From NCBI GenBank assembly GCA_902558885.1, contig CACEFQ010000001.1:62001-126000 (forward strand): a DNA stretch of 64,000 bases, in the 5' to 3' direction. The notes under the pieces were generated by a model. It was not told where the DNA came from. It did no database searches and saw nothing but the letters and a program-made list of their open reading frames with translations. The translations under genes and the position numbers were made by a program. Origin of the DNA: an uncultured SAR116 cluster alpha proteobacterium (GTDB taxonomy: Bacteria > Pseudomonadota > Alphaproteobacteria > Puniceispirillales > Marisalimonadaceae). Positions 9,100-18,714 of this stretch are shown one piece after another (positions within the stretch are counted from its first letter, which is position 1; the number at the start of each line of letters is the position of its first letter).

Positions 9100-9945
9100 T
9101 TAGCTACCTGTTTGTATTTTTTGTTCTGATGATGCCCACTCAGTCCAAGAACCGTCATAAATAGGTACATCTTTTTTTCCTAAACAATAAAGGGCAACTG
9201 ATATAACACATGCTGAAACCCCAGACCCACAAGTTGCTATAATTTGTTCTGAATTGTTAAAACCATTATTAGAAAAAATTTTATCTAATTCATCAATTGA
9301 TTTAAGGAAACCATCATTTGTGACTAAATCAGACGAGGGTAAACTCTTTGAATTAGGAATATGACCCGAGAGCAATCCAGGTCTTGGTTCTTTAGCTTCG
9401 CCAGTAAATCTTTTATAAGATCTTGCATCTAAAATTAATTTTGAATTATTGTTTGAAACAGAAATCATTTGATTTAAGTCTACTACTAAGTCTTTCTTTT
9501 CAGTTTTACTTTGAAAATTACCTTTTGAAATAATAGTTTTTTTATTTGTAATTTCTCCTCCACTTTTTTCCCAATTTTTTAATCCCCCATTTAGGATTAA
9601 AATATTTTTATGACCAAAGTATCTAAATAAAAACCAAGCTCTAGCTGATGACAACAATGGTGAATTATCATAAATAATTATTTCGTCTTGATTATTAATA
9701 CCCAAATTTTGCATCATTATAGAAAATAGTTCTTTTGATGGTATCATGTGTGGCAAAGGGTTTTTAGGATCAGCAATTTTATTAATATCAAAAAAGATAG
9801 AATTTGTGATGTGTTTCATTTTATATTCTTCTTCAGCGTCTAAACCAGAGTCTGGAAGAAAAAATGTGGCATCCAATATTTTTATATTGGGTTTATCACA
9901 TATTTTTTTTAGTGTATGAGGTTCTATGAATAATGTATTGTTCAA
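9100..9945 (-). CDS. sseA: 3-mercaptopyruvate/thiosulfate sulfurtransferase
   Basis: The 281-residue protein has two rhodanese domains in tandem. The catalytic cysteine is Cys239 in the loop CGSGVSACV of the second domain; a CGSGV loop is the form seen in 3-mercaptopyruvate sulfurtransferases, while thiosulfate sulfurtransferases usually have CRKGV. It moves sulfur from mercaptopyruvate to an acceptor in the cytoplasm. The gene lies 13 bases downstream of the cysteine synthase gene on the same strand, so the two probably form a small cysteine-metabolism operon. The first domain lacks a catalytic cysteine, as is normal. Confidence 0.87.
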   Translation of the reverse strand: MNNTLFIEPHTLKKICDKPNIKILDATFFLPDSGLDAEEEYKMKHITNSIFFDINKIADPKNPLPHMIPSKELFSIMMQNLGINNQDEIIIYDNSPLLSSARAWFLFRYFGHKNILILNGGLKNWEKSGGEITNKKTIISKGNFQSKTEKKDLVVDLNQMISVSNNNSKLILDARSYKRFTGEAKEPRPGLLSGHIPNSKSLPSSDLVTNDGFLKSIDELDKIFSNNGFNNSEQIIATCGSGVSACVISVALYCLGKKDVPIYDGSWTEWASSEQKIQTGS

Positions 9946-9958
9946 ATTTTATCTCCAA

Positions 9959-10963
9959 CTACAGCCAATTAGGAACTACTAAATCTTTTGATTTTAAAAA
10001 TTCAGGATTCCATATTTTAGATTGATATCTTTGTCCGGAGTCACATAAAATTGTTACAACGGTGTGTCCTGGACCAAGTTCTTTTGCTAATTGAATTGCT
10101 CCAGCTACGTTGATACCACTTGATCCTCCAAGAAATAGACCTTCATCTTTTAGTAAATCAAATATAACAGTAAGAGCATTGTTATCACTTATTCTAAACG
10201 ATAAATCTATTGGACAATTTTCCAAATTTTTAGTAACTCTACCTTGGCCAATACCCTCTGTAATTGAATTTCCTTCTGATTTTATTTTACCATTCTGATA
10301 ATAATTGTATAAACCAGAGCCAAAAGGGTCTGACAAAGCTATTTTAATTTTTTTATTTTTTTCTTTTAAAAATAATCCTGTCCCAGATAAAGTTCCTCCA
10401 GTACCTACTGCACAAGTAAAAGCATCAACTTTACCTTCTGTTTGTTCCCATATTTCAGGTCCTGTAGAGTTAAAATGAGACATTTGATTTGCAACGTTAT
10501 CAAACTGATTGGCCCAAAAAACTCCATTTTCATGTTTTTTGGACAAATCTTCAGCGATGATTTGAGATTGCCTTATATAATTACCAGGATTTGAATAAGG
10601 CAAAGCAGGAACTAATTTTAATTCACATCCAATCAATCTTAAAGCATCTTTTTTTTCCTGACTTTGAGTTTCAGGCATAACAATCAAGGTTTTGTATCCT
10701 AATGAATTTCCAACCAACCCAAGTCCAATCCCTGTGTTGCCAGCAGTTCCTTCAACAATTATACCTCCTGGTAATAATTGTTTTTTTTCTATTGCATCTA
10801 AAACAATACCTTTAGCAGCTCTGTCCTTTATAGATGAACCTGGGTTAAGAAACTCAGCTTTACCATAAATTTCACATCCAGTAATTTCACTAGCTTTTTT
10901 TAATTTAATTAGTGGTGTGTTTCCGACAGTATCAACAAAATTATTTTTTACATTATTTTTCAT
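9959..10963 (-). CDS. cysK: Cysteine synthase A family protein
   Basis: The 334-residue protein is a fold-type II PLP enzyme of the cysteine synthase/cystathionine beta-synthase family. The PLP lysine is Lys46 in PGSSIKDRAA; the substrate loop is seen as VEGTAGNTGIGL and the phosphate-binding loop as GTGGTLSGTG. It would make cysteine from O-acetylserine and sulfide. The C-terminal region SGQRYQSKIWNPEFLKSKDL is the ending seen in the alphaproteobacterial long form of cysteine synthase A. It precedes the sulfurtransferase gene on the same strand. A related activity such as cystathionine beta-synthase cannot be fully excluded. Confidence 0.85.
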   Translation of the reverse strand: MKNNVKNNFVDTVGNTPLIKLKKASEITGCEIYGKAEFLNPGSSIKDRAAKGIVLDAIEKKQLLPGGIIVEGTAGNTGIGLGLVGNSLGYKTLIVMPETQSQEKKDALRLIGCELKLVPALPYSNPGNYIRQSQIIAEDLSKKHENGVFWANQFDNVANQMSHFNSTGPEIWEQTEGKVDAFTCAVGTGGTLSGTGLFLKEKNKKIKIALSDPFGSGLYNYYQNGKIKSEGNSITEGIGQGRVTKNLENCPIDLSFRISDNNALTVIFDLLKDEGLFLGGSSGINVAGAIQLAKELGPGHTVVTILCDSGQRYQSKIWNPEFLKSKDLVVPNWL

Positions 10964-11078
10964 AAATTTTACTTACTAATTATCAGTTTTTATATATACA
11001 AATTCTATATTAAATTAATATATACATATATCATCTGTAAAAATAAATAATTGAATTTAATAAATTAGAAAATTTAAA

Positions 11079-12935
11079 ATGATTAATTTTAAAAATATTT
11101 ACTTCTCTATTGGTGGTATCCCACTCTTTGAAAATGCTTCTGGATTTGTTCCCACAGGACATAAGGTAGGAATCGTAGGAAGAAATGGTGTAGGTAAAAC
11201 CACATTATTTAAATTAATTTTAAATGAAATTAGTTTAGATAGTGGAGAGTTCGAAATACCAAAAAATTTTAAAATTGGTTCTGTGTCACAAGAAGCTCCC
11301 TCAACTGAAGAAACGTTGTTAGATACTGTTTTATCTGCAGATATTGAAAGATCAAAACTTTTACACGAAGCTCAAGTAGAAAAGGACCCTAACACAATTG
11401 CAGAAATCCATATTAGATTGTCTGATATTAACGCTTACTCAGCCGAAGCAAGAGCTTCCTCAATTTTAAATGGATTAGGTTTTAATAAAGATGATATTTT
11501 AAAACCATGCTCTAGCTTTTCTGGTGGTTGGAGAATGCGTGTTGCACTAGCAAGTGTGTTGTTTTCTAATCCAGAACTACTTTTACTTGATGAACCCACA
11601 AACTATCTAGATTTTGAGGGTTCTGTTTGGTTAGAAAATTATTTACAAAAATTTAAAAATACTGCTCTTATAATTTCTCACGATAGGAATTTGCTTAATA
11701 AATCAGTAACTAGTATTTTACACTTAACACAAAAGAAATTAATTTTTTATAATGGTAATTATGATTTTTTTGACAATGAAAGAAGAGTAAAATTAGAGCA
11801 ACAAATATCTCAAAAAAATAAACAAGATGCTCAAAGAGCCCATCTGGAAAGCTTTATTAATCGTTTTAAAGCCAAAGCATCTAAGGCTAAACAGGCTCAA
11901 TCAAGAATTAAAATTTTAGAAAAAATGAAACCTATTATAATTGAAGAAGATCAGAAAGTTCCTAGCTTCAAATTTGAAAAAATTACAAAATTTTCTCCGC
12001 CATTAGTCACTATTGAACAGGCCTCAGTTGGATATAATAATATTCCAATTTTAAAAAATATAAATTTAAGTATAGATCCAGATGATCGCATTGGTCTTTT
12101 AGGGGTGAATGGAGAAGGTAAGTCTACTTTTTCTAAATTGATAGCAAAAAAACTAAATTCAATGAAAGGAAAATTAAATTATCCTAACAAATTAAAAATT
12201 GGATATTTTGCACAACATCAATTAGACGAATTAAGGTTAAATGAAACACCCTTTGAACATTTATATTCAAAACTAGACAAAGAAGTACCTTCTAAGATTA
12301 GAGCTAGATTAGGTTCAGTCGGCTTTACACAAGACACAATGGATATCGAAGTAAAAAGATTATCTGGCGGACAAAAAGCTAGATTATTGCTACTTCTAGT
12401 TGTTATAGAAAAACCTGATTTAATAATTCTTGATGAGCCTACTAATCATTTAGATATTGAGAGTAGGGAAGCGCTTATAATGGCATTAAATGATTATACT
12501 GGATCTTTAATATTAGTAAGTCATGATGCTTTTCTGGTAGAAAGATTAGTTGATCGTCTTCTTATCATAAAAGATGGAAATGTATCAGAATTTTTAGGTG
12601 ATATTCATGAATATAAAAAAGTAGTTCTAAATAATAATTCAATTAAAGGTAAACATAAGGATGGTAGTAATAAAAATATAGTCAACAATCAATATAAGAA
12701 TATTAGAGTTAGAGATTTGAAAAAACTTTTAACAAATTGTGAAAACAAAATTTCAAAATATGAAAAACAAAAAAGTTATTTAGAAAATGAAATGTTACTT
12801 GATAATTTTTATGAGGCTAACAATAAAAAACGTATCCAGGAAGTAAACATTGAGTTAAAATCTTTGATAAATCTTATTAAAGAAGAGGAAAAAATATGGG
12901 AAGATTTAGCAGTTAAAATTGAAAATTATAATTAA
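11079..12935 (+). CDS. ABC-F family ATP-binding protein (Uup-like)
   Basis: The 618-residue soluble protein has two ABC ATPase domains and no membrane domain, which defines the ABC-F group that acts on ribosomes. Walker A motifs are GRNGVGKTT and GVNGEGKST, signatures are FSGGWRMRVALA and LSGGQKARLLL, and Walker B motifs are LLLDEPTNYLD and LILDEPTNHLD. A lysine-rich linker with many alanines (residues ~245-290) separates the domains, and the last 80 residues form a predicted coiled coil like that of Uup. ABC-F proteins relieve stalled or misassembled ribosomes; which subgroup this is remains open. The next gene starts on the last base of the stop codon (TAATG). Confidence 0.9.
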   Translation: MINFKNIYFSIGGIPLFENASGFVPTGHKVGIVGRNGVGKTTLFKLILNEISLDSGEFEIPKNFKIGSVSQEAPSTEETLLDTVLSADIERSKLLHEAQVEKDPNTIAEIHIRLSDINAYSAEARASSILNGLGFNKDDILKPCSSFSGGWRMRVALASVLFSNPELLLLDEPTNYLDFEGSVWLENYLQKFKNTALIISHDRNLLNKSVTSILHLTQKKLIFYNGNYDFFDNERRVKLEQQISQKNKQDAQRAHLESFINRFKAKASKAKQAQSRIKILEKMKPIIIEEDQKVPSFKFEKITKFSPPLVTIEQASVGYNNIPILKNINLSIDPDDRIGLLGVNGEGKSTFSKLIAKKLNSMKGKLNYPNKLKIGYFAQHQLDELRLNETPFEHLYSKLDKEVPSKIRARLGSVGFTQDTMDIEVKRLSGGQKARLLLLLVVIEKPDLIILDEPTNHLDIESREALIMALNDYTGSLILVSHDAFLVERLVDRLLIIKDGNVSEFLGDIHEYKKVVLNNNSIKGKHKDGSNKNIVNNQYKNIRVRDLKKLLTNCENKISKYEKQKSYLENEMLLDNFYEANNKKRIQEVNIELKSLINLIKEEEKIWEDLAVKIENYN

Positions 12936-13372
12936 TGAATTCGTTAGAAGCATACGCTAGTCTTTTTATTTCTTCCTTTTTGTCTTCGACAATACTTCCT
13001 GGTCATTCTGAGATTACTTTAACCAGTTTTATTTTATTAGAAAAATATTCACAATTTTTACTCATTTTCTTTGCAAGCTTAGGTAATATATTAGGTTCAA
13101 TAATTAATTGGTACTTAGGATTTCATATAACAAAATTTATAAATAAAAGTTGGTTTCCTTTTACAAAAAAACAATTAGATAAAGTATCTTTATGGTATTT
13201 AAAATATGGGAAATGGTCTTTATTTTTTTCTTGGGTTCCATTTGTCGGAGATCCTTTAACAATTGTTGCAGGTATGTTTAGAGTTCCTGTAAAAATATTT
13301 ATCATTATAGTTTCAATCTCAAAAATACTAAGGTATATTTTTGTAGGCTATATTGCATTAAAACTTTTATAA
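12935..13372 (+). CDS. YqaA/DedA-like small membrane protein
   Basis: The 145-residue protein has three to four membrane segments and the pattern LPGHSEITLTSFILLEKYS, GNILGSIINWYLG and W-x-x-F-V-G-D-P-L-T-I-V-A-G. These are features of the YqaA subgroup of the SNARE-associated/DedA (VTT) superfamily, whose larger members scramble or flip lipids. The small form's task is unknown. Its ATG overlaps the stop of the ABC-F gene by one base, so translation is probably coupled. Confidence 0.78.
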   Translation: MNSLEAYASLFISSFLSSTILPGHSEITLTSFILLEKYSQFLLIFFASLGNILGSIINWYLGFHITKFINKSWFPFTKKQLDKVSLWYLKYGKWSLFFSWVPFVGDPLTIVAGMFRVPVKIFIIIVSISKILRYIFVGYIALKLL

Positions 13373-13390
13373 TTAAATTGTTAAAGAAAG

Positions 13391-13619
13391 ATGAAATTTT
13401 TTACTGTTTTTTTTATTTATTATTTTTTCAAATTTTTCTACTTATGCAGAAAAAATCGTTGTTAAGATTGATAATAATAAGTTTGAAACAGAGTGTAAAT
13501 TATTAGAAGCTGAAATAAGTTTATTACTTTTTTATGCTGATAATAAATTTATAAATAAACCTGAATTAATATCAAAATATCTTAAAGAAGTTAATTTTCA
13601 CGAAATTGTAAATTCTTAG
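13391..13619 (+). pseudogene. Frameshifted small secreted-protein gene
   Basis: The ATG at 13391 opens a frame that stops after 24 codons. Another frame (base 13394 onward) is open to the TAG at 13617-13619 and reads like a real protein: a hydrophobic leader ending in STYA, then EKIVVKIDNN and a charged helical part with ETECKLLEAEISLLLFYADNK. Removing one T from either the T6 run (13397-13402) or the T8 run (13407-13414) joins the ATG to this frame and gives a 75-residue protein with a normal signal peptide. The gene follows the YqaA-like gene by 18 bases and precedes tRNA-Asn. It is a recent frameshift, a sequencing error in a homopolymer, or a slippage site. I do not recognise the family. 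Confidence 0.55.
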
Positions 13620-13637
13620 GAAAAACTTTGTAAATGA

Positions 13638-13712
13638 TGGCTCCCCGGGACGGATTCGAACCGCCGGCCAGACGATTAACAGTCGTCTGCTCTACCGCTG
13701 AGCTACCGGGGA
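13638..13712 (-). tRNA. tRNA-Asn (anticodon GTT)
   Basis: On the minus strand a 75-base cloverleaf has acceptor TCCCCGG paired with CCGGGGA, a D arm with GCTCAGCGGTAGAGC, the anticodon GTT (complement of 13678-13680), a T arm with GGTTCGAATCC and encoded CCA. All fit an asparagine tRNA. Confidence 0.96.
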
Positions 13713-13799
13713 ATATATCGATACTCATCAGTATGTTTTTAATCTAATTATTATAAAATGCAACAATTTAATAACATCATTCAAAGAGTTGAAGGTTGA

Positions 13800-14843
13800 T
13801 TATTTTTTTATAATTTTTTTAGCTATTGTTGAAATTTCAGAACGATTTAAAGATTTAGCATTTATGAGTTTTATTATTTTACGGTCATTTTTAATTGTAT
13901 TAGAAGAATAAGAAGGATCATAATGATTTTCTAGGAAACTTTCAGTAAGCTCTACCCATTTTTTTTTAATTATCAATTCCTTCCAACTATCAATTAAATT
14001 TTTTTTCAATCTTTTTTTTAAACCATTAAGTAAGGGATAAATTAGATCAGGGTTTTTACACATATAATCATAATCTTTAACTAGAAAATTTGCTCTTAAT
14101 TTTATGTCTGCTTTAATCTCAACTCGAGGAGAAATTATCATTTTAGCCCAAACTGACTTTGGTATATGAATATTGCCAATCTTGCTACTTTCTGCTTCAA
14201 CATATATATTTTTTTTTAGGTTAAGTTGTTTAATTTCAAAATATAATTTGCTTTCGAATAATTTTTGTGAAGGCTGTTCTAAACCTGGCATTTTGCCCAA
14301 CAAAGAACCTTTATGATTTGCAATACCCTCAAGATCTAAAATTTGACCACCAAATTTATCAATGCTATGTAAAATTTTGGTTTTTGCGGAGCCAGTTTTT
14401 CCACTTATTAGAATCATTTTTAATTTAGGTCCTATTTTCTCAAAAAATTTTATAACGTTATTTCTGTATTCTTTATACCCGCCATTTAATTGGTATGTTC
14501 TCCATCCTACTTCAGATAAAATAATTGAAAAAGCTTTTGATCTTTGTCCTCCTCTCCAACAATAAATTAATGGTTGCCATGATCCTTTTTGTTCAAGAAA
14601 GTTTTTTTCTATATGGTCTGCAATATTTCTTGCAGTTAGAGAGGACCCAATTATTTTTGCTTTAAAGGTACTTTCTTTTTTATAAATGGTCCCAACTTGT
14701 TCTCTTTCTTGATCAGATAATACAGGGCAATTGATAGCTCCTATAATATGGTCATTAGCAAATTCAGATGGAGATCTAACATCAATGATAGTATCAAAGT
14801 TTTTTCTTTCCCAATTTTTAATTGATTTAATTTTTTTTACCAT
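13800..14843 (-). CDS. mnmH: tRNA 2-selenouridine synthase
   Basis: The 347-residue protein exchanges sulfur for selenium in 2-thiouridine at the wobble base of tRNAs for Lys, Glu and Gln, using selenophosphate. An N-terminal rhodanese domain carries the catalytic Cys95 in YCWRGGQRS, the signature of MnmH/SelU. A P-loop domain follows with GKTGSAKT near residues 148-155. The length matches the family. It lies 3 bases downstream of the selD-type gene, the source of selenophosphate, so the two form a complete selenouridine operon. No selenocysteine-insertion genes (selA, selB) are in the window. Confidence 0.94.
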   Translation of the reverse strand: MVKKIKSIKNWERKNFDTIIDVRSPSEFANDHIIGAINCPVLSDQEREQVGTIYKKESTFKAKIIGSSLTARNIADHIEKNFLEQKGSWQPLIYCWRGGQRSKAFSIILSEVGWRTYQLNGGYKEYRNNVIKFFEKIGPKLKMILISGKTGSAKTKILHSIDKFGGQILDLEGIANHKGSLLGKMPGLEQPSQKLFESKLYFEIKQLNLKKNIYVEAESSKIGNIHIPKSVWAKMIISPRVEIKADIKLRANFLVKDYDYMCKNPDLIYPLLNGLKKRLKKNLIDSWKELIIKKKWVELTESFLENHYDPSYSSNTIKNDRKIIKLINAKSLNRSEISTIAKKIIKK

Positions 14844-14846
14844 TTC

Positions 14847-17042
14847 TTAAATTATTTCTATTTTATTATCTAAGTTGTTTACAAACCCTATTTCTGTAAA
14901 ATTAATTTTATTTTCCTTTAAAATCTTAAATTGCTTAACTTTTTCTTCTTTTGGAATTATAAACGCTAAACCTCCAACTGTTTGAGGATCATATAATATT
15001 TCATCTATTAACTTTGTTTCTCTTTTATAAACTAATTCTTTTTGTGCGGCTTCAAAGTTTTTGTCAAACAAAGAAGATCTGACATTTTTGGAAAGAGCCT
15101 CTATAACACCATTAAATATCGGTACTTTGTCTGGATAGATTGTAAGCCCAGTCTTTGCACTATCTCTTTTTATTAAGTTTAAAAGATGGTTTAATAGTCC
15201 AAAGCCAGTTACATCAGTCATTGACAAAATGTTTAATTTTTCTGAAATTTTAGAAAAATTTATATTTCCTTTAGACATTTGATTAAGAACTTCAATTTGA
15301 TAATAACTATCTATGATATCGTTATTAATACCTGAAAATATTATTCCGGACCCTATTTTTTCAGTTAATATCAAAATATCATTTACTCTTACCTTAGTTC
15401 GGATTTTATTTTGAGGTACTCTTTTTTTCTCACCTATGACTGAAAAACCAATAACTGGATCTTTATCTTTGCCAATCATAGTGTGTCCACCACCAATAGA
15501 GCAATTTGCTAACTTGAAGACTTCATTTGCACCAGAGTTAACTTGTTCTAGATCTCTTGAATTTATTTCAGAACTTGAATATGGAAGTTGTAATATCATT
15601 AGGGCTGAAACAAGTGAAGAGTTTACTGCAATAATATCACTGATTGCATGGTTGGCTGCAATTTTTCCTAATAGATATGGGTCTGATACAATAGAGTTAA
15701 TCATATCTACACTTTGATATAACTTGGGGTATTTATTTATATTAATTGCATCTTCAGACGATATAATTATCTCTTTGGATAAAGTTGTTTTGAGGGTGTT
15801 AAAATCAACTTTTGCCGCACAACCTCTACATTGCATTTGATGACCATTTATATTTTTATTATTTTTTTTAATAATAAAATCAAAAATTTTAAATAAATTT
15901 GTAAATGTATAATAATTATCTTGGTTTAAATTATTAAATTTTTTAACAAAATTTTGATCTATAAACTTTTTTAATAGAAAACTAAACTTTGAAGTAAATG
16001 TAAAATTATATTTGTTGGCAATGGCAAGCCCATTTGACAATCCTATTATTGATAAATAATATTTATTAAATTTATAGGGAACAGGTAATTTTTTTTGAAT
16101 AAATCCACTAATACTTTTAGCTAGAGGTTTTCCAGATTTTACTGCAAAAACACCTGATTTACTTAAATTTTGATTGTTAAAATCAACTATATCACCAGCA
16201 GCAAATACATAATTATAATTTGTTTGGAATTTATCATTAACTATAATAAAATTTTTAGAATTTAAAGTTATATCTGATTTTTTTATCCATACTGGTGCCA
16301 TGGCATTTGTTGATAAAATTGACTTATCAATTTTTAATTTGGATTTATCTGACAAAATCAGGTTATCTTTTTGCACCTCAACAACTTCTACTTTTTCAAT
16401 TACATTAATTTGAGAATTTTGAAGAGTTTTTTTTGCAATTTTTTGTGTTTTATTTGGAAAAGAACTCAAAAGCCCATTCTTTCCAGTTATTATACTTATT
16501 TTCAAATTAGAATTGGTATTTTTGAAACGTTTTTGTAAGCCTAAAGCCAGTTCTACTGTAGCAGGGCCTCCTCCAATAAAAGCAATATTATTATTTTTTT
16601 TTATTTCAGTTAAAAAATTATGGGACAGTTTTGATATTGGTTTTACTGGAATACTATATTTATGTGCCCCTTTGATGGTTTTATTACTGCTTTGTATGCC
16701 GGTGTTTATAGATAGTACGTCAAATTTTATTTTTGGCCTGTTTTTTAAAATAATTTCTTTATTAATTGCTGAGATTTCTAAAACTTCTGAATGTATAAAC
16801 CTAATATCTAATTTAAAAGAAAGTTTATATAGATCAATGTGAGTTTCTCTCCAAGTGTAAATTCCCTCAATAAAGCCTGGTATCATCCCAGAATAAGGAA
16901 TATCAATCTCATTACTAATTAATGTTATTCTGTTACCTTGAATTGGTTTTTTTGAAAGTTCCATCATTAGCATTATATGAGAATGCCCTCCACCAATTAA
17001 CACTAAGTCATTGTTTATTGGGCTATCTTTTTGCTTAAACAT
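14847..17042 (-). CDS. selD: Pyridine nucleotide-disulfide reductase/selenide water dikinase fusion
   Basis: This 731-residue protein joins two enzymes. Residues 1-380 form an FAD/NAD(P)-binding reductase with LVLIGGGHSH (residues 13-22), a second dinucleotide motif IAFIGGGPA (153-161) and the FAD motif FAAGDIVDF. Residues from about 400 are selenide water dikinase, which makes selenophosphate from selenide and ATP; Cys405, Cys408 and Lys411 (CRGCAAK) form the catalytic region, with cysteine in place of selenocysteine. The C-terminal half contains the ATP-binding patterns MTDVTGFGLLNHLL and DPQTVGGLAF. Such fusions are known in cyanobacteria and some proteobacteria, and the reductase part is thought to supply reduced selenium. 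The gene precedes mnmH and follows tRNA-Cys on the same strand. Confidence 0.92.
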   Translation of the reverse strand: MFKQKDSPINNDLVLIGGGHSHIMLMMELSKKPIQGNRITLISNEIDIPYSGMIPGFIEGIYTWRETHIDLYKLSFKLDIRFIHSEVLEISAINKEIILKNRPKIKFDVLSINTGIQSSNKTIKGAHKYSIPVKPISKLSHNFLTEIKKNNNIAFIGGGPATVELALGLQKRFKNTNSNLKISIITGKNGLLSSFPNKTQKIAKKTLQNSQINVIEKVEVVEVQKDNLILSDKSKLKIDKSILSTNAMAPVWIKKSDITLNSKNFIIVNDKFQTNYNYVFAAGDIVDFNNQNLSKSGVFAVKSGKPLAKSISGFIQKKLPVPYKFNKYYLSIIGLSNGLAIANKYNFTFTSKFSFLLKKFIDQNFVKKFNNLNQDNYYTFTNLFKIFDFIIKKNNKNINGHQMQCRGCAAKVDFNTLKTTLSKEIIISSEDAININKYPKLYQSVDMINSIVSDPYLLGKIAANHAISDIIAVNSSLVSALMILQLPYSSSEINSRDLEQVNSGANEVFKLANCSIGGGHTMIGKDKDPVIGFSVIGEKKRVPQNKIRTKVRVNDILILTEKIGSGIIFSGINNDIIDSYYQIEVLNQMSKGNINFSKISEKLNILSMTDVTGFGLLNHLLNLIKRDSAKTGLTIYPDKVPIFNGVIEALSKNVRSSLFDKNFEAAQKELVYKRETKLIDEILYDPQTVGGLAFIIPKEEKVKQFKILKENKINFTEIGFVNNLDNKIEII

Positions 17043-17061
17043 AATTATTGCATCTAGTAAA

Positions 17062-17135
17062 TGGAGGCCCGAAGCGGAATCGAACCGCTGTTAACGGCTT
17101 TGCAGGCCGCTGCATCACCACTCTGCCATCGGGCC
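17062..17135 (-). tRNA. tRNA-Cys (anticodon GCA)
   Basis: The 74-base minus-strand cloverleaf has acceptor GGCCCGA paired with TCGGGCC (read on the plus strand), a D arm with GGCAGAGTGGTGATGC, anticodon GCA (complement of 17101-17103), T arm GGTTCGATTCC and encoded CCA. It lies 19 bases upstream of the selD-type fusion gene. Confidence 0.95.
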
Positions 17136-17311
17136 TTAAGTTAGGTTTTTACTTCTATAACTCCTCAACAGCATACAAGCAATTAAAAAAAATAATATAG
17201 AATAATATTTTGTTTCAAAAATTCGTGTTAATACTTAATTATTAACTAGAATTTTATTTTCAATTCGCTATTAAATGATAATTAATAATTGTTTAAAATT
17301 TTGAGGTTTCT

Positions 17312-18691
17312 ATGATTTCCTTTTTTAAAAAAATTAAATTTTTTTATTTAATACTTTTCTGTCTTGTATTTTTAAATGTTTCAAAAGTTCTTAGTTCTGA
17401 TTTTTTATTTGAACGCTCTATTCATGAAGCACTTAAGAATAGTTTCGAAATAAAAGCCCAAAATTATAAATTAGCTGCTGCCAAAAATTCTTTAGAAGAA
17501 TCTGGTTCATCAAAAGACTGGAAAAATTCTCTTACCACAACCTTCAAATCAGATAATAGAGATAGTAATTCCCAAGCAACATTTGTTAATGATGAAACTA
17601 CAACCTCTACCATCTCATTAAGTAAAAATATCTTTGATGGAGGAGAAGCCTATGAAAAAATTTCTATAGCAAAAGAAAATATTAAGTTAGAGCAATTTAA
17701 TTTAAATATTATTGAGCAAAAAATAATTTTGAATTCTATCAGAGCTTATTTAGACGTTTATTCAAATCAATCCGTAGTTAGTTTAAGAAAAAAAAGTTTA
17801 GATAGGTTTAAAGAAAATGTTGATGCTACTGAATTAAAGTTACAAGCTGGCACAGTAACACCAACTACATTGGCTGAAGCTCAATCTAAATTAGCAAAAG
17901 CCCAATATGATTTAATTTTATCTGAAGGAAATCTTGAAAAATCAATTTCCAAATTCAAAAGTATTACAAAATTCAAAGCTATTCCCAATAAGTTATCTTT
18001 ACCTATTTCAAGCTTTATTCCACCTAATAGTAAAAATAAAACTGTTAAAATAGCCTTAGAGAATAATATTGACATTATTGTAGCTAAATTAAAAAAGAAT
18101 ATTGCTAAAAAAAATGTTGCATTAAAAGAAACTGATAATAGACCAACACTTAATTTAGAATTTTTTGGCAAAGATAGTGAATCGTCATTAAATACCTCGT
18201 CAACTGATTACCAAAGTTATGGTGTAAATCTTACTTTTAAAACACCATTATTTTATACATCATCCTCAAAAGCTTCACTAAAAAAACTTGATAATTTATC
18301 AATAGCTAGTTCAATTGAATTATCTGAAAAACAGAGACAGGTAGAGTTAAATGCTATATCTTCATATCAAAATTACAAAAGTGCTATTGCAAAAACCAAA
18401 GCATCAGAGAGCGAAAAAAAATCCTCATTACTAGCATTAGAAGGTATTAAAAAAGAGTCAGAATTTGGCATTAGAACAATTTTAGATGTGTTAGATGCCG
18501 AAGTTGATTTTTTAAATGCATCTACTAACTTGATACAAAGTCAAGCTGATGAGATTTTTAGTGTTTATCAAATAAAGTCTGTCCTAGGAAGCCTGTCTAT
18601 TAAAGATATTAAAAATGATTTGAATGTTAAATATGATTTGAAAGAGAATAAACTAGATTTTAACATATTAGATCTTAGAATGTTTTATTAA
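17312..18691 (+). CDS. TolC family outer-membrane protein
   Basis: The 459-residue protein starts with a signal peptide (hydrophobic residues 10-25) and has two halves of long helices, each carrying the TolC pattern: TISLSKNIFDGGEAYEKISIAKENI in part, and LTFKTPLFYTSSSKASLKKL in the second half. The segment LKLQAGTVTPTTLAEAQSKLAKAQYDL is the typical TolC helix turn. It would form a trimeric outer-membrane and periplasmic channel for export pumps or type I secretion. No inner-membrane pump lies beside it. The upstream 176 bases are AT-rich and hold no gene. A GAGG ribosome-binding site precedes the ATG. Confidence 0.88.
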   Translation: MISFFKKIKFFYLILFCLVFLNVSKVLSSDFLFERSIHEALKNSFEIKAQNYKLAAAKNSLEESGSSKDWKNSLTTTFKSDNRDSNSQATFVNDETTTSTISLSKNIFDGGEAYEKISIAKENIKLEQFNLNIIEQKIILNSIRAYLDVYSNQSVVSLRKKSLDRFKENVDATELKLQAGTVTPTTLAEAQSKLAKAQYDLILSEGNLEKSISKFKSITKFKAIPNKLSLPISSFIPPNSKNKTVKIALENNIDIIVAKLKKNIAKKNVALKETDNRPTLNLEFFGKDSESSLNTSSTDYQSYGVNLTFKTPLFYTSSSKASLKKLDNLSIASSIELSEKQRQVELNAISSYQNYKSAIAKTKASESEKKSSLLALEGIKKESEFGIRTILDVLDAEVDFLNASTNLIQSQADEIFSVYQIKSVLGSLSIKDIKNDLNVKYDLKENKLDFNILDLRMFY

Positions 18692-18714
18692 GTTTAATTT
18701 TTTGGAATTCTGAT

